This document shows positions 1-11,198 of a stretch of 64,000 bases of DNA, in pieces (the stretch's first letter is position 1; each line of letters starts with the position of its first letter). The DNA comes from Anisakis pegreffii (lineage: Eukaryota > Nematoda > Chromadorea > Rhabditida > Anisakidae). The notes beneath the pieces are model-generated. The model was not told the DNA's origin. It searched no databases and saw nothing but the letters and a program-made list of their open reading frames with translations. Location: assembly GCA_035041965.1 (NCBI GenBank), contig JAPYMA010000792.1:1-64000 (forward strand). Direction: 5' to 3'. The position numbers were made by a program, and so were the translations under genes.

Positions 1-3000
1 AATGAGAATGTTCAAAGCAAATTTAGTAAATTGGATCGTATCGAGCATGCGGAAAGGACGAATTAATTGCAACAATCATGTTCAGTCGACTGATGAAACT
101 TTACGAATTCATCGAAAACGGAATAGAAACGAAACAATTGATGATTCCGAATGGATAACGACAAAGAGACACAATATTACGAACGGATTTGCTTTACTAA
201 AAAGATGAATGGAATTGTATGGAACGACTGTAGTATCGTTTAACTGGATATGTTGTCGAACCAGATTATTTATACCTTTCTTTTCACATTAATCACAAAT
301 GTTCCAAACTTGAAACAAAACGCTCAGTGGACGTACGTAGGATTGTTAGCAAACGGAGATGTGTCACTTTGATTCATTCTTCTAGAAACAGCGATTTAAC
401 TGACAATGGTATGAATGCGATAATATTATCGGTTATATAATAATTATGATAACAACGAAAAGGGTCGTCATTCGCTCTGTAAAGTAATTTTGGTGGTATA
501 ACAATACGGTATGCGAAATATGTGATAGGTTGAACCACAAGATGAATTTCAGTAATACAAGAGGAAAGTAATTTCAGTCGACAAACGGACGACAACGTTA
601 TGAAGTGCTTGAAGTTATAACAAGTTTGGATATTAGAAAGGAAGGAATGTTACAATGAAAGGTCAACTTTACAGTGAAACCAATCATGTTGTTGTAGCCT
701 CAGTAGATTCCAACGAGGAGCCATTTAGTTTCCATAAAAATGGCGTTAATTACTCCAAATGCAGACGCTGGCTGTGACTGTATTGTCGTACTGTTTAGCA
801 CTCAGCGATAACTTCTTCTAAGGTGGCGTTTTCTTGTATTTATAATGAGACAAGGGTGCGAGTTCGGTGAACAATAACAATCGTTTGACAGACGTTCAGT
901 GAACGCAAGGAACGCTTTCGACGATCAATCATTAATAAAAAAACATTTCTCTTGATCAAAAAATTGTTTTGCATAGTCGCAATGCGTAAAACCATGTATG
1001 AATGCATTTAACGTCTTCGATTATTGAAAATACTTTTGGAGAATAAGTGATGAACATAAAATATCATAGTAGAATAGCCGGAATATTTCGAGCAATAACT
1101 TTCTTCATTTCTGTGTAATTCAATTTTAAAGACCAATGAGGATTTGGCGAATTATGGGTAACAGTTTAGCAGTAAACACATTGTCGAGCTTCGAGAAATG
1201 TTCTCCAAAAACAGGTTTCAGCAGAGTTTGTCTCAGTCTTACTGATCATGCGATGTATTTCAATCTTAGTCTGATTGATTTGTTTCAATTTTCTCTAGCG
1301 AAATAATTTCGGTGCATTGAGAAAAAAAGAGAAATTCACATACGAATGTTAAGATTCAACGAGAAACTCTGCAATAAATTGTTGCAAGAACCGATATGAT
1401 GAAATCAATTCTCAACAACTGAAACTGAACAGTTGCGAAACTAAATATGAATGTAATATTTCAAATGTCACGACAAGTTGAAAGTTGAAGTTGATCAAGT
1501 GACTGACTGGAAAGTTTTCAATTGAAGTTTACTCGATCGCAGTGATTCAAGACACTCAAGCAAGTTGACTGGACGAAATACACCACATATTGATATTTTG
1601 ATACTATCGTCACATATGTGCTTTTTTTCCACTCCTGAACGTCATACATATTAGAAAAAATTAGAACACAGAAAAAACAAAATGACTCATGGTTAAGTCA
1701 CTGAATTCAGCAGATGTCGCAAACATTTTTTCGAGCCTCTTCGATTATGAAATAAATTTCTCGAACTATTTTGGTTCTTAATCAACCGACAAACAAATTT
1801 CCAACATATTGGCACCATTCAAACGAAGCGTGGAGGCTAAAGTAATTTCCGGTTCAATCTAGGCTGCGTTATAACACCATCATATCATCCTCACGTTTCT
1901 ATAAGGTTCAACGAAAAACAATCCAACTTCGACAGGATTCTGATTTACTGCGCACAATTCACAGAGAAGAGCGGAATGTCATTCATTTCACTACCAGCTG
2001 TCGTGCAATAACGAAGCGAATACCTGATAGAAGAAACCTGAACAATTATTGGCTACAATATCATTCTGTAGCAACAAACCACAACCGAAGTGGTCACAAA
2101 TGACCATCAAAAACTGGTTTATAAACAAATGTTTAAAAAGCATTGTTCCGGCAGCAAACGCAACGCAACAAAACCAGACATCGTTCACTGTCCACTGAGA
2201 TATTCTATAAAACCATGAATAAGTGTCACACGAAGTGAGATGATCCCATCTTCAGATTTCGATGTCCTATCTTCCTGCGATACGATGAAATATGTAAAAG
2301 GATGGATGAGTGAAAGTGTTTCTCTGCACACAATTTAAATTCAACATTCCTAACTATTTATTTCGTTTGAAATTGTTTACGCATTTCACACAAAATAAAA
2401 GCCAGCTTGAATCCGTCTCAAGGTCATTTCTCGCCAATATCATTAAAACCGAAATATTGTTCCTTTCCAACTTCGATCATCCGATTACCATGTAATCGCA
2501 TTCTGTCATTCCATTATGAAACCATCCTACGATCAATCCCAAATGCTCCCGAGTCTCTGTCAAGATCCACTCCCTCCCCATCCCCTCCTCCGCTAACCGT
2601 TACACGAATTTCTGAACCATCAAGAAAGCATTCGTGAGGAATTTTAGAACAGTATTGATCAAATAATCACCTGAATTATTGAAAGTCAGTTGAATTTGGT
2701 CAAAAAGTCAATTGATCAAATAATCGCACATTGAAAGACATTTAAAAGTCAATCGTTTAAACCTGAAAAGCTGAGAGAGATTATAACCATTTACGTGCTG
2801 ATGTTGCTCAATTAGAATCATTTCTTTTGAGTTCGAAGTATTCGACAAAAAAAATCAAGTAGCCACTTTTACTCATAATCCGATTGATTGTGCCCGAAAC
2901 TGGTTGGATGCCAAACGATGCTGCCAATGATACAAGCCCATAAACTCTTTAGATCCAAGCGATTAATCAGCTTACCTTTTAGAAATATTGTTCAAATGCA

Positions 3001-3280
3001 AACAAACCAAACAAGAATTCCTCTAAGAACGATAGAAAATATGTCTTACAACGACTGATCGCTTAATGCGTCATACTTTAATTACTTTGCCTTGATCACG
3101 GAAACTCTCCTCAATGATTGAACATAGGAGAGTGTTTCAAGTGAAACCGCCCTGAGCAATTACGTATCTAGAACACCACCTGCCTTGGGAACAACTCAAA
3201 TCAATTTAACCGACCATCTTCTCGGGTCAATCAATCAGTGCAAGAAAAAATCAACATTCCCTGTTAAACATAATTCCCTC
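1..3280. other. No recognisable gene
   Basis: The stretch is AT-rich and holds only short ORFs (at most about 75 codons) without domain-like sequence or flanking splice sites that join into a longer frame. I see no RNA gene, and no repeat apart from simple A/T runs and recurring 'gtcaattgatcaaataatc'-like wording around 2650-2740. It is probably intergenic, or the intronic or UTR portion of a gene lying to the left. Confidence 0.6.
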
Positions 3281-3289
3281 TTAAAGATA

Positions 3290-4340
3290 TCATCATTTAT
3301 ATCAATTTCTTCACACCAATCGATCTAGAAGAATCCCTGGATAAAAAAAATCATGTCTTGTCGAGCCATTTTGCTTTGTTGAGGAGATCTAGCTATTTTT
3401 TTAAAGCAATCTCAACTGGCGCTGAGTCGCTCATTTACATTCCCGTATGACCACTATAGATCAATAGAGGCTATACATAACTGCAGAAATTTGAGTTTGA
3501 TGTATTCAAGCTCACCGTCTTCTCAGCCTTGCCCGGAAACATATCATCATTTATGCATCTTTCGATCGAGCGGAATCTCTTCTATCTAATATTCAAATAC
3601 CGGCTTGAAAATTTCCTTTTTGTGTGGAGATATATTAATTTTTGTAATCCTATTCGGGTAAAGATATTCAAGCCTACCGTACCCTCAGCTTTGGCCAGTA
3701 ACATATCAATTTCTACACACCAATTGGTCGAGCAGAATCTCTGGATAAAGAAAATCATATACCTTGTCGTGCGATTTTGCTTTTGTAGAGGCGACCTAGC
3801 AATTTTTTTAAAGCAATCTCAACCAGCGCTGAGTCGCTACCGGCTTGAAATTACCTTTTTGCGTGGAGATATAATAATTTTTGTGATCCTATTCGGGTAA
3901 AGATATTCAACCTACCGTACCCTCAGCCTTGACCAGTAACATATCAATTTCTTCACACCAATCGATAGAGCAGAATCTCTGGATAAAGAAAATCATATAT
4001 CTTGTCGAGCGATTTTGCTTTGTTGAGGAGATCTAGCTATTTTTTTAAAGCTATCTCAACTAGCGCTGAGTCGCTCATTCACATTCCCGTATGACCACTA
4101 TAGATCAATAGAGGCTATACATAACTGCAGAAATTTGAGTTTGATGTATTCAAGCTCACCGTATTCTCAGCCTTGCCCGGAAACATATCATCATTTATAT
4201 ACATCGTTCGATCGAGCGGAATCTCTTCTTTTTATATTGAAATACTGGCTCGAAAATTTCCAGTTTGCGTGGAGAAATAATAATTTTTGTGATCCTATTC
4301 GGGTAAGGATATTCAAGCCTATCGTAAAAGTTTTGATCTC
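3290..4340 (+). repeat. Degenerate modular repeat array (locus A)
   Basis: Two long copies lie about 644 bp apart: the 'gctgagtcgctc' block at 3421 recurs at 4065, with near-identical sequence for over 150 bp around it. Each copy is built from short modules: a 'taccgtaccctcagc' module, a 'cagaatctctggataaag' module, and a 'gagcgattttgctt..ttgaggagatctagctattt' module. The same modules recur at 25.9-27.7 kb, partly inverted, and more divergently at 54.25-54.78 kb, so this is a dispersed family. ORFs across it (for example 3529-3900) are by-products of the repeat. I see no transposase. Confidence 0.8.
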
Positions 4341-4387
4341 TGATCATTTATTTGACACTCTACGTTGAAAATCAAACATGCTCTAAT

Positions 4388-4440
4388 TTACAATTACAAT
4401 TACAATCATAATACAAACAATTACAATTACAATTCACAAT
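4388..4440. repeat. Imperfect (caatta)n simple repeat
   Basis: Short runs of 'caattacaattacaat' with interruptions directly follow repeat array A. It is an ordinary microsatellite-like tract. Confidence 0.7.
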
Positions 4441-4473
4441 ATTCACAAATGAATGTAAGAATGAGCATATAGT

Positions 4474-4878
4474 CTATTCTATGTAATGATAATTGATTAC
4501 TTTGATAAGATGCTGTTCATTGATGTCATAATCATCCTGAATCAAGAAGAGATGCACGTGAAAGACGACTCGTACAATTGAGACGTTCAATATCTTTAAC
4601 TTCAATGCAGCCGGATCGCTCTGATGAGCAAATCGCTTTCTAGCAATAAGGTACTTGAGAACAGATGTAACAAAACTGCTCAATGAATAATATAAAGTAT
4701 CCTGCATGCATTCATCGAAACGATTGACGAAATTCGAACAGAAGACAGCAGAATATGGTTTGAAGTAGTTAATGGGTGGTATAATTAGCATATTGCAATC
4801 ATCACAAATCCGAGAGAATCCAACACAGAAAGCTTCGCTCACTCGCTTTATGATAATTTTCAACGCATTTCCGGTCAT
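4474..4878 (-). CDS. Orphan ORF, 134 aa, unrecognised
   Basis: An uninterrupted 134-codon frame runs from an ATG at 4878 to a stop at 4474, long for this AT-rich sequence. The predicted protein is helical-looking and not low-complexity, with a Cys-rich stretch near residues 20-30 (FSRICDDCNMLIIPP) and amphipathic segments, but no signal peptide or clear membrane segment. I do not recognise a family. It could be one exon of a larger minus-strand gene, since 'tttacaaatcag'-type sequence lies further right, or a chance ORF next to repeats. Nothing nearby suggests a role. Confidence 0.3.
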   Translation of the reverse strand: MTGNALKIIIKRVSEAFCVGFSRICDDCNMLIIPPINYFKPYSAVFCSNFVNRFDECMQDTLYYSLSSFVTSVLKYLIARKRFAHQSDPAALKLKILNVSIVRVVFHVHLFLIQDDYDINEQHLIKVINYHYIE

Positions 4879-5739
4879 TTGAAAATTGCAGAACTGCAGT
4901 GCGAATTTTGCATTATATAACGCAGTTTCTTATTTTTTACAAATCAGATTATTATCGTTAGTTTTATGAAAGAAGCGAAACTAAAATATTTCGATAATTT
5001 CAATGACATACGGGTGAGTGATTTTTTCAATTTGATTACAAAGTTTAGACCACTGTGTTGCTCATTATTATAATCGATTATCATTACATGAAAAACTATT
5101 GTCTACGCCACGCTCACTTCAACCAGTGTTAACAGCCGAAATCGACAATGCAGTAATCGAATTGAACTGCTCAATAACTTTCGACAGTTAAATGATCAAT
5201 TATAGAGTGTATTTGTTAGAATGAGAGTTTGACTTTAACTGTTGAGTGAAATGAATAAGAAATTAGCAGTAGAGAACACTTTTGGTAATAAAAGCCATGA
5301 GAGTAATTGTAGCATCAAGGAAAAGAATGAAGACCCTGTTAAAACGAACGAAAACCCTATTAGGCCTGGACGAGTTAATGATTCACAGAAAATAAGAGTG
5401 TTGTCATCAACTAACCGCATTTGCATATCTGAATTTAGAAACACCACCACAACGGCATAAATGTAAAACTGCATGAAATACTAATTTCCCTACCCCCCCC
5501 CCCTCCATTACTACCTGACATCTCCAAATTGCGCAAAGTGGGTAATTTCAGCCCCTATGAGAACCACTGCTGTAGGGGCTTTGAGGATTTTCCATTGTCC
5601 GTTCACTGAGTTCATAGAAAATGAAAAGTTTTCTGCTGATTATACTCATCCACAATTATTTACTTTTTCCATTAGTATTTTTCGTCATCAGTGGAAAGTA
5701 TCAAGCATATTCGCCTTCAGCTGAAATCATTTCTATTAA

Positions 5740-8700
5740 ATGCAGAAGATTTACTGCAGTGCTCAACTGAAATTACCAAGTCGTCGGGTATCAGTGGGTG
5801 TTGTCCTTGTATGCTTGGTCGGTTGTGCGCAATTTGGATATCAGGATGCAATGTCGATGATTGCTTGGAACGGTAATGCTGATGCTTTTACTGAAGATGT
5901 TGTCAAGCAGAGCCATTTCGACGATCACTCAAGCATAAACATTCATCTTCTCATGTTTTATGTCGGCTCTGCAATCGGCTTTTTGTGTTTTGCGTTCAGT
6001 GCTCGATTATTGCAGGTCATTATTTGTTCGTGTTTTTACTTCACACAAACGATTCTAGGAGTTTGCAAAGCCTTGGAGCTGTGCATTTAACGTTTCTTGA
6101 AACCGAGAAATTTCTCCTGACTCACCTCCCCCACCCCCTCCCCCAATGAGATGATTTTGTCATTTTAGAACCCATGCTTAATTCACATAGAAGTTTTCAG
6201 TTAGTGCAAAAATCGAAAAGATTCTGCCCAATCTCATGTTTACCTAATCTAATCACTAAGCAAACGAATTCGAATGCATGCTCAAAATCAGAAGTTGAAT
6301 TGTGTTACAAGAATGCCCTCACTTTTGATAAAAGCACTTCAGATGGAAAGGCAATTATATTAGATTCAGGCATTTTTTGAGATATTCATTTCATAATACA
6401 GGAATTTTTCCAGATACATTGTGGTCTTTTAATTGGCTTGACTATGATTGTTTTCTCGTCATCACTTTTCATACCCTTCAGCTGTATGGCTGCGTTCGGT
6501 ATATTCTCATTCTTACGATTGTTCGCTGGAATTTCAATTGGATTTTTCATTGGATATCAAACGATTTTTATTAATGAGATTTCATTGGACGCATATCGTG
6601 GTAGTCTTCTTATTTTTAGCGGTAAGATGGATTCACATTGCGACCAGACTTGTGCAGAAGAAAGCAAACTTATTCACATCCTTCCGAATACGTTTTGGAT
6701 GTCGATATCGGTCTGATCAATGTCATCTCAAATGAATGATAGGGATGCACGTCAAAAATTTGTTGCAATTTCATTCGTTTTCACTTTAATTAAGGAATTT
6801 CTGTGCCGCTTGGTGCCGTTGTCGGAGTGACAGTTGCACATTTGGGTGTATTGAAGTGTGCAAATTGCTTGTATTTTGCTTTGTCAATACCAGCCTTAAC
6901 ATCGATTCTAATCTTTATTTACAGTGAGTTTGTTCATTAATTACAAAGTGGGAAGAGTTTCGAATGAATTCTGCGACAATACTTCGTGATAATTGAATTG
7001 TTCTCAACAAAACATATTCAAAGAATATGAAAGTGAAAAATTTTGCTTTGTTCCTATGAATTTTTCTTTTTGAATTCAAAGGAAACGATCTCAATATAAG
7101 CAGTCTTCATTGAGTGATGAGGCTGAAAGAACCACCCATTATACTATTAATGTGTGGCTTAGACGAAAAAGCCGAACAAAGCGCTCAATATTATCATGGT
7201 GACGAAAATACTGGAAAGGCACTTTGCGAGGCATCTGCTAGACTTCGAGCTCAGGTGATTGCACTTTCGAAACTTATTGAAAACTACTTTAATTGGGCAT
7301 TTATTTGTCTGATTACAATCATTCGAAATCAAAAATTGGTTACTTGTTACTTGTACAAATGCTCACCTGTATTGATTGGTTACTTCTGATATGCAACCGA
7401 CCTCCGGCTCGAACATCCGCAGTCATTTCATCACGATTTTGCTTTTTGCATTTTGCATTCTTTGATATCTCAAAATACTACTTTCTTGACCGTTCAGCAT
7501 CCCCCTCAAAATATGACTTTTAACATCCTATGGATTCGAAATCATCCGACTTTTTTAATTCCATCTTGATCCATCGTCTGGTGCTAATCTCAGATGTGAT
7601 GGAACTACGTTCCTAATAATCTCTATGATGGGTGACTGTAGTTAATTCTCTCGAAACACCTAGATGATTGAATTCAGAAACATTCTGCGATGCGGTGCTT
7701 CGCACCAGTATGGTTGCGTGCGATAGCAGTGACGATGTCTGTTAATATCAGTGCAGCTTTATGTCAGCAGTCACCCATCATACGCACATTACTGCCGATA
7801 CAGTTTCATCAGGTAGATCATTTCAATTTAAAATCGTGACACCATCTGCTGGTATCACGTTCCTCTTAGAGCAATGAATTGTAATTATGAATTCTCTTCC
7901 GAACTCAATTATCGCTACTGATAACTGCTTTCGCTAACTTCTGCAATTCTAATCACACTCAGTTCGACGCAACTGCACAGAATTCGTGGAGGTTTTTAGG
8001 TATCTCGAAAAAAACCATACGTGTGTACCTCACTCAGCACAGTTACACCGCAAAAAAATAAAAGTTCAACTGCTAGCGTAAAAAAAGTAACTTTGAGCAA
8101 TTTATGGACCAATTTTCTCTAGAATTCATACTGTCTCAGAGCCATATGCTCATTATGAACATGGCAGTTCAGAGAGGCATGACAGTTCAAGTTTTTTGCT
8201 CAATAAGTGGAAAACTCGAAATGTTTATTTTCTGTTTTAGCAATTGAACTTTTCTGGAATATTTTTCGTTCTCTACGAAATTTTAGGAGTGGTTCGTGTT
8301 TATTCACACAATTTCATTGTTGATCTCAATCGCTTCTCAGCTGCTCATCGCTTCACTGTTATGGGTTCTTCGTAAACGATTGCTTTTAATTGTAAATCGC
8401 TTTTTTTGATAGTTTTATTGATATTTTTGGAAATATTTGATGCTTAATGGCATTCTTACGAGGATTGGTGACAACGAATAATAGTTTAAAGCTTTAAACA
8501 ATTGTCAAAAATCGAGCGATTCAAAGAGAATGTAATAGTAATGAGAACACGTGGACGTTCCGAAATAAGTGCTAATAGTTTCACTGATTATCACCGAAGT
8601 TCATTATGATGGATGTTTTCAGGTGAGTACGCTCGGCATGATCGTTATGCGCTTTCTTTTGATCTTTGTGCGCAATTTTGTTCTCGAATCAAATGGTCAC

Positions 8701-10110
8701 TTCTTCTTTCTTGAATCAAGTATTTTTAATTTGATATCAAGAAAATAATAGTTAGATATCAGAAGCGTGTCAAGAATCGTGGAGCAACACTTGACCGAAC
8801 CATCATAAAAAAGGAAAACATATTTGTTCGTTGAATCATAATCATTCATTGTTATTTTCTTGAATGCAGTCACGTGATTCGTTTTATGAGTGAGACCATT
8901 CCTCCAGTTATGATTACTGCTAATAACGAATTACCACTCGAACGTATTGGAATCGCTGTGTTTGCAACCACTTGTTTCTATTTCCTCATGAAATTCTAGA
9001 GATTCTATCGGTGACCGTAACAGTTTGCTGTGCATCGCTATATTCATTCCTATATGCGATCGGTATTGAACATTCAAGTTGGTCAATCGCTACAGAAGTC
9101 ACATTTGGTCGATCAACGATTACCGTACAATCGATTGCTTTTATAGTGAGAGCTCTACTCATGGCAGCATTACCGTTGCTATATAACGTTACTTTTGTAT
9201 GTGATTTTTCGTATTCTGTTAATCCACTTTCGAAGTATTGTCGTATATTTGCAAAGAAGAGACCTTAGGTAGTTGAATACTTTGGGTTTGGTGTGTGCTT
9301 CAGCAAGCATTATTATGAACAGGAAGAACCCGGCGGAATGAAAGCTATTCAGTGATAGTTCCTCATTGACCATACTGTTGATAGGTGAAATCAAAAATGG
9401 ACTTCGGATTCAACCACGTCGTCACTATACCACATAGCATTCAGTAGATCTCCATAATAACTGTGGAAAATAATGAAATTCAAACAATCAGAGTGAGAAT
9501 TACGATTATCAGCTTTTTTTGATTATTTTTAGTCAGTCGAGTGGATCATTTCGCTTCAAATCGTAATTCTCACTCTGAACCTCTTCATTTGCTGTGTGTT
9601 ATTAAAGAATTTGGAACAATTGAAACCGCTTGAAATTCTCGAAAAGTTTGGATATAAAAGCAAATTACAGACAACTCCAGAACAGGTTTCATTTGAACAT
9701 CCATAAAACTTCTTTGCTGATCAGTGTTTGCTCATTGCAGTTGGCGTTTTTATTTGTATCCTGTAGACGAAGACGTGTTAAATCAAACATTCCGGCTATA
9801 ATTACTTTCAGTATAAGGATAACTGTGCAATTCGATCTTAGAAATAATTCATGCTTAATCATCTTCTTAAAAGGTTTTCCAATACCAAGAAGGAATCTAA
9901 AGTTTGCTAATTTGTGCTTAAAAAATTCGAAAAAAACGATGGTAATCACCAACTGAATCAGTCCTAATTGTAAGCATTATAAACCTCTGATTAAAAGTTT
10001 GTAGTTTGTGATATTCTTCAATGAATTCAAAACGCTTTCTGCAGATAGAGGAAGTTCGCAGGCTTCTTCCATTATTATGGACGATTCGAGATGATCAGAT
10101 TACCTGTTAA
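5740..10110 (+). CDS. Divergent SLC2-type (MFS) transporter, 11 exons
   Basis: A predicted 519-aa membrane transporter of the major facilitator superfamily, sugar-porter branch. Exons: 5740-6015, 6402-6621 (or from 6414), 6795-6923, 7115-7254, 7678-7812, 8287-8371, 8623-8695, 8870-8957, 9002-9196, 9533-9685, 10045-10110. All phases agree and the sum is divisible by three. Evidence for the family is the loop motif FINEISLDAYRGSL, equivalent to the sugar-porter ExSxxxxRG signature, and about 12 hydrophobic segments in the usual order, with KEPPIILLM at the PESPR position and CQQSPII at the QQxSG position. Several substrate signatures are altered: SSWSIATE replaces PIPW..(A/S)E, and the RxGRR loops are weak. 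The substrate is therefore unknown. The 44-nt intron before exon 9 and the joins of exons 6-8 are the least certain parts. Confidence 0.75.
7624..7782. repeat. 15-bp inverted repeat pairing intron 4 with exon 5
   Basis: The left arm 7624-7638 (tatgatgggtgactg) is perfectly complementary to the right arm 7768-7782, which lies inside transporter exon 5. The exon 5 acceptor (7676-7677) sits in the loop. In the pre-mRNA this would fold back over the 3' splice site. Confidence 0.8.
9488..9578. repeat. 20-bp perfect inverted repeat across the exon 10 acceptor
   Basis: The arm 9488-9507 (tcagagtgagaattacgatt) is intronic. Its perfect reverse complement, 9559-9578, lies in transporter exon 10. The 51-nt loop contains the acceptor (AG at 9531-9532). 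This has the same geometry as the exon 5 foldback. Confidence 0.9.
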
Positions 10111-10839
10111 AGACGATTTCTGATAGTGCGAAGAGCAAACGAAAAATATTCCAGAATTTGCCATTTAATGTATGAAAATGTTTGATGCTGAAAACGAATC
10201 ATCACAATAAATATGACTGAATATTAAAATACGACCAAAACTGCAGAAATAAATACTACATGACTGCCCGTGGTTAGGATAGCTCAATGTTGTGCGTTTG
10301 AAAAGTTTGCTACGATTGTACTGAATTGAACCAATATAGCGGAAATGATTTTATTTTCATCGTTGTTCGCACTATACTCGTGTTAGATGAAACAAACGTT
10401 TTAGATGGCAGAAATCATGCAGCTCTTCTCAGAACGTTCGTGATTCACGAAAATGCAAGCATATTGCCATTACTCTTTGTGCGCTTCTGAAATTGAAATG
10501 TTTCAATTCACCTGAGCTGAGCAATTGATTTCCTTCGACTGTCTCACTCCATAAGCTGGATCTCAAGATTGATCAACCTGAAACATCATGGTTTCCATTT
10601 TCAAATTATGCGAGTCCTTAGGTTTACCCAGCAACGTACAATTTCTTTACACGGTCCGATTCAGGAGATTCTTTGCTATCAGAAAAGTGCACACGTTGTT
10701 GAAAGAGAATGCTTCACTGGATCATGCGACTAAGATCATATGACCTAATACGCTACCGACAGACGAGAATTATCAAAATTCCTTTCGTATACGAACCTCA
10801 TACGCTACATTTAACTTCAAGCCATTATCAAGCCTCCAA

Positions 10840-11040
10840 GCCCGTTAAACGATTTTACCGACCTATTCTACAATCACTGTTGCCCTGCATGCTACTGAAT
10901 CCTTTGCAGTGCTGTGGACATATTCCTCTGCAGTGCTGTGAATGTGCAACTAAGTGTGAAAACCCGGGGAATCAATCCTTTTTGCCTTTTAAGCCTGTGA
11001 AAACACCACTGCGAACGTTTCTTATTGTGTCCTAACTACA
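10840..11040 (+). repeat. Dispersed repeat, copy 1
   Basis: Resembles 28640-28890: both contain 'gaatcctttgcagtgctgtg'-type wording, a second adjacent 'gcagtgctgtgaa', then a 'ccggg' core and 'gtgaacgaac'-like tail. Inside each copy 'gcagtgctgtg' occurs twice. The ORF at 10709-11035 arises from it. No coding function is seen. Confidence 0.7.
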
Positions 11041-11072
11041 CCACACACTCAACTGCGAATATGAACGAACCA

Positions 11073-11164
11073 ATTATTTAGCCTTGATCGTTTTTGAACG
11101 GATCCATATAGATTCGGTGCGATTATTTAACCTTGATCGTTTTTGAGCGCACCCATATAAATTC
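11073..11164 (+). promoter_or_regulatory. 43-bp direct duplication just upstream of RBM17
   Basis: Units 11073-11115 and 11122-11164 share 'attattta[g/a]ccttgatcg' and 'tttttga[a/g]cg', differing at only a few positions. The pair ends 35 bp before the RBM17 start codon. It is followed by 'tttttcag' at 11166-11173, which could be a spliced-leader acceptor. A duplicated promoter or outron element is an inference. Confidence 0.6.
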
Positions 11165-11198
11165 ATTTTTCAGTAAGTCGTATTGACTGGTCGATTTC

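Noticed and set aside
10709..11035. 108-codon ORF
   Set aside because: Coincides with the dispersed repeat whose other copy (28.7 kb) is open in a different stretch; repeat artefact.
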